Below, piece after piece: positions 5,983-6,680 of a DNA stretch of 6,680 bases. Made by a program: the position numbers and the translations under genes. The notes below the pieces were generated by a model. That model made no database searches. It had not been told where the DNA came from and saw only the letters and a list, made by a program, of their open reading frames with translations. This DNA comes from Acidimicrobiaceae bacterium. Its GTDB lineage: Bacteria > Actinomycetota > Acidimicrobiia > Acidimicrobiales > Palsa-688. The DNA lies in contig PMHU01000272.1 in assembly GCA_003156795.1 (NCBI GenBank), positions 6,034 to 12,713 of the forward strand, given 5' to 3'. Within the stretch, counting starts at the first letter, position 1; each line of letters begins with the position of its first letter.

Positions 5983-6002
5983 ACTTGACTAGTAAGTCAA
6001 GT
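5983..6002. promoter_or_regulatory. Operator copy 3, best palindrome, beside tetR
   Basis: The site reads ACTTGAC-TAGTAA-GTCAAGT, with perfect 7-bp arms around a 6-nt spacer. It is the most symmetric of the three copies and sits between tetR and the divergent F420-dependent oxidoreductase. Its right end shares one base with the TAGGTT -10 box, so bound protein would block RNA polymerase at the oxidoreductase promoter. It lies about 113 bp upstream of the proposed tetR start, consistent with autoregulation. Confidence 0.82.
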
Positions 6003-6007
6003 AGGTT
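6002..6007 (+). promoter_or_regulatory. -10 box of a leaderless promoter, abutting operator copy 3
   Basis: TAGGTT (TAnnnT) is followed by 6 nt and then GTG 6014, with no Shine-Dalgarno, so the transcript is probably leaderless. The box begins at the final base of the palindrome. No clear -35 lies 17 bp upstream. Confidence 0.55.
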
Positions 6008-6013
6008 CGGCAC

Positions 6014-6680
6014 GTGCGAATCGGCTTCTCGTCCATGAACACACCCGACGAGCCGCAGCCCGACCGACTCGGCCGGGAGTTGGAGGATCGCGAATTCGAA
6101 TCGCTGTGGTACGGCGAGCACAGCCATATTCCGGTGGCGCGGTTGACCCCATATCCCATCGGCACGGAAATGCCCGACCAATACCGGCGGATGATGGACC
6201 CTTTCCTGTCCCTGCTCCTTGCTGCGACCGGGACCGATCGCCTACGCCTCGGTACGTGCGTGGCCCTGCCGCTCGAACACGATGTGCTGGCCCTCGCCAA
6301 GACGGTGGCGACCTTGGACCGTCATTGCGGGGGGCGGTTGTTGTTCGGCGTCGGAGTCGGTTGGAACCGTGAGGAGCTCGCCAACCACCGACCGGTCCCG
6401 TGGTCGCAGCGTTATCGAGCTCTCGCTGAATGCGTCGCGGCTCTACGGGCTCTGTGGGGCCAGGCCGACTCCGAGTTCCACGGCGAGTTCTACGACTTCG
6501 ATCCCGTGTGGAGCCTGCCGAAGCCCCTACAGCAGCCGAGCCCGCCGATCCTGTGCGGAACGGGCGGCAAGACCGGGACCAGGGAAGCGGTCGCCTGGGC
6601 CGACGGATGGATGCCCATGGACGTAGCCCTCGGTGACGTGGCGGCCAAGATCGGAAAGTTCCGCGGCGCAGCCAGCGAGG
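6014..6680 (+). CDS. LLM-class F420-dependent oxidoreductase (TIGR03619 type), partial
   Basis: An open frame from GTG 6014 to the window end (222 codons), truncated only by the edge. It encodes a luciferase-like F420/flavin oxidoreductase: MRIGFSS at the start, LWYGEHSHIP (31-40), PYPIGTEMPDQYRRMMDPF (46-64), a TDRLRLGT strand (74-81), LAKTVATLDRHCGGRLLFGV (94-113) with GVGWNREELANH (114-125), GEFYDFDPVWSLPKPLQQP (157-175), and PPILCGTGGKTGTREAVAWA followed by DGWMP. These are classic TIGR03619 motifs, and GWNREELANH is a stronger match than the counterpart in the 2706-3614 paralogue. The C-terminal third is missing. Substrate unknown. The start is supported by the leaderless -10 at 6002-6007 and by the family-typical first strand; ATG 6035 would cut that strand. 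It is divergent from tetR across operator copy 3, so it is a likely direct target of the regulator. Confidence 0.92.
   Translation, partial: MRIGFSSMNTPDEPQPDRLGRELEDREFESLWYGEHSHIPVARLTPYPIGTEMPDQYRRMMDPFLSLLLAATGTDRLRLGTCVALPLEHDVLALAKTVATLDRHCGGRLLFGVGVGWNREELANHRPVPWSQRYRALAECVAALRALWGQADSEFHGEFYDFDPVWSLPKPLQQPSPPILCGTGGKTGTREAVAWADGWMPMDVALGDVAAKIGKFRGAASE

Noticed and set aside
244..6002. The TTGAC palindromes being only chance pairs of -35 boxes
   Set aside because: TTGAC resembles a -35, but the inverted arms with constant 6-nt spacing in all three divergent regions, and the lack of -10 boxes at 17 bp, fit an operator better. Overlap with promoter elements remains possible.
5983..6002. 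Known KstR or KstR2 cholesterol-catabolism operator
   Set aside because: The half-site order and spacing do not match the KstR or KstR2 consensus as I recall them, so no such identity is claimed.

Overview
This is a GC-rich chromosomal segment of actinobacterial character. The lineage call rests on two luciferase-like F420-dependent oxidoreductases, a long actinobacterial-style DUF2889 protein, GTG starts, and two starts that look leaderless with a TAnnnT -10 box just upstream. I see no rRNA, tRNA, CRISPR, IS element or phage gene. The species cannot be named from this window.

Layout, left to right: (1) the N-terminal part of an unrecognised protein on the minus strand, running off the left edge (1-199); (2) a divergent intergenic region with a 20-bp palindrome (244-263); (3) an acyl-CoA dehydrogenase (411-1613, +) followed by a DUF2889 protein (1702-2727, +); (4) a convergent, 22-bp overlapping F420-dependent oxidoreductase of the TIGR03619 type (2706-3614, -); (5) a divergent intergenic region with a second copy of the palindrome (3676-3695); (6) a classical short-chain dehydrogenase/reductase (3749-4609, +); (7) a convergent two-gene unit on the minus strand, a TetR-family regulator (5157-5870) followed 10 bp later by a SnoaL/NTF2-like protein (4643-5146); (8) a third intergenic copy of the palindrome (5983-6002); (9) a second TIGR03619-type F420-dependent oxidoreductase, partial, from 6014 to the right edge.

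The main discovery is the shared palindrome, A-S-TTGAC-N6-GTCAA-R-T. It occurs once in each of the three divergent intergenic regions and nowhere else that I could find in the window. Every transcription unit whose 5' end is visible therefore has a copy upstream. One copy sits beside the tetR gene, so the simplest reading is a local TetR regulon that includes the regulator itself. The -10 box of the right-hand oxidoreductase abuts this operator, which fits repression.

The enzyme set (acyl-CoA dehydrogenase, SDR, two F420/flavin oxidoreductases, a SnoaL-like protein) looks like an oxidative pathway for a CoA-linked, alicyclic or terpenoid/steroid-like substrate, induced when a ligand releases the TetR protein. 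That pathway assignment is inference; the substrate cannot be read from the sequence. The DUF2889 protein has no established function, and its place in this regulon is a lead about it.
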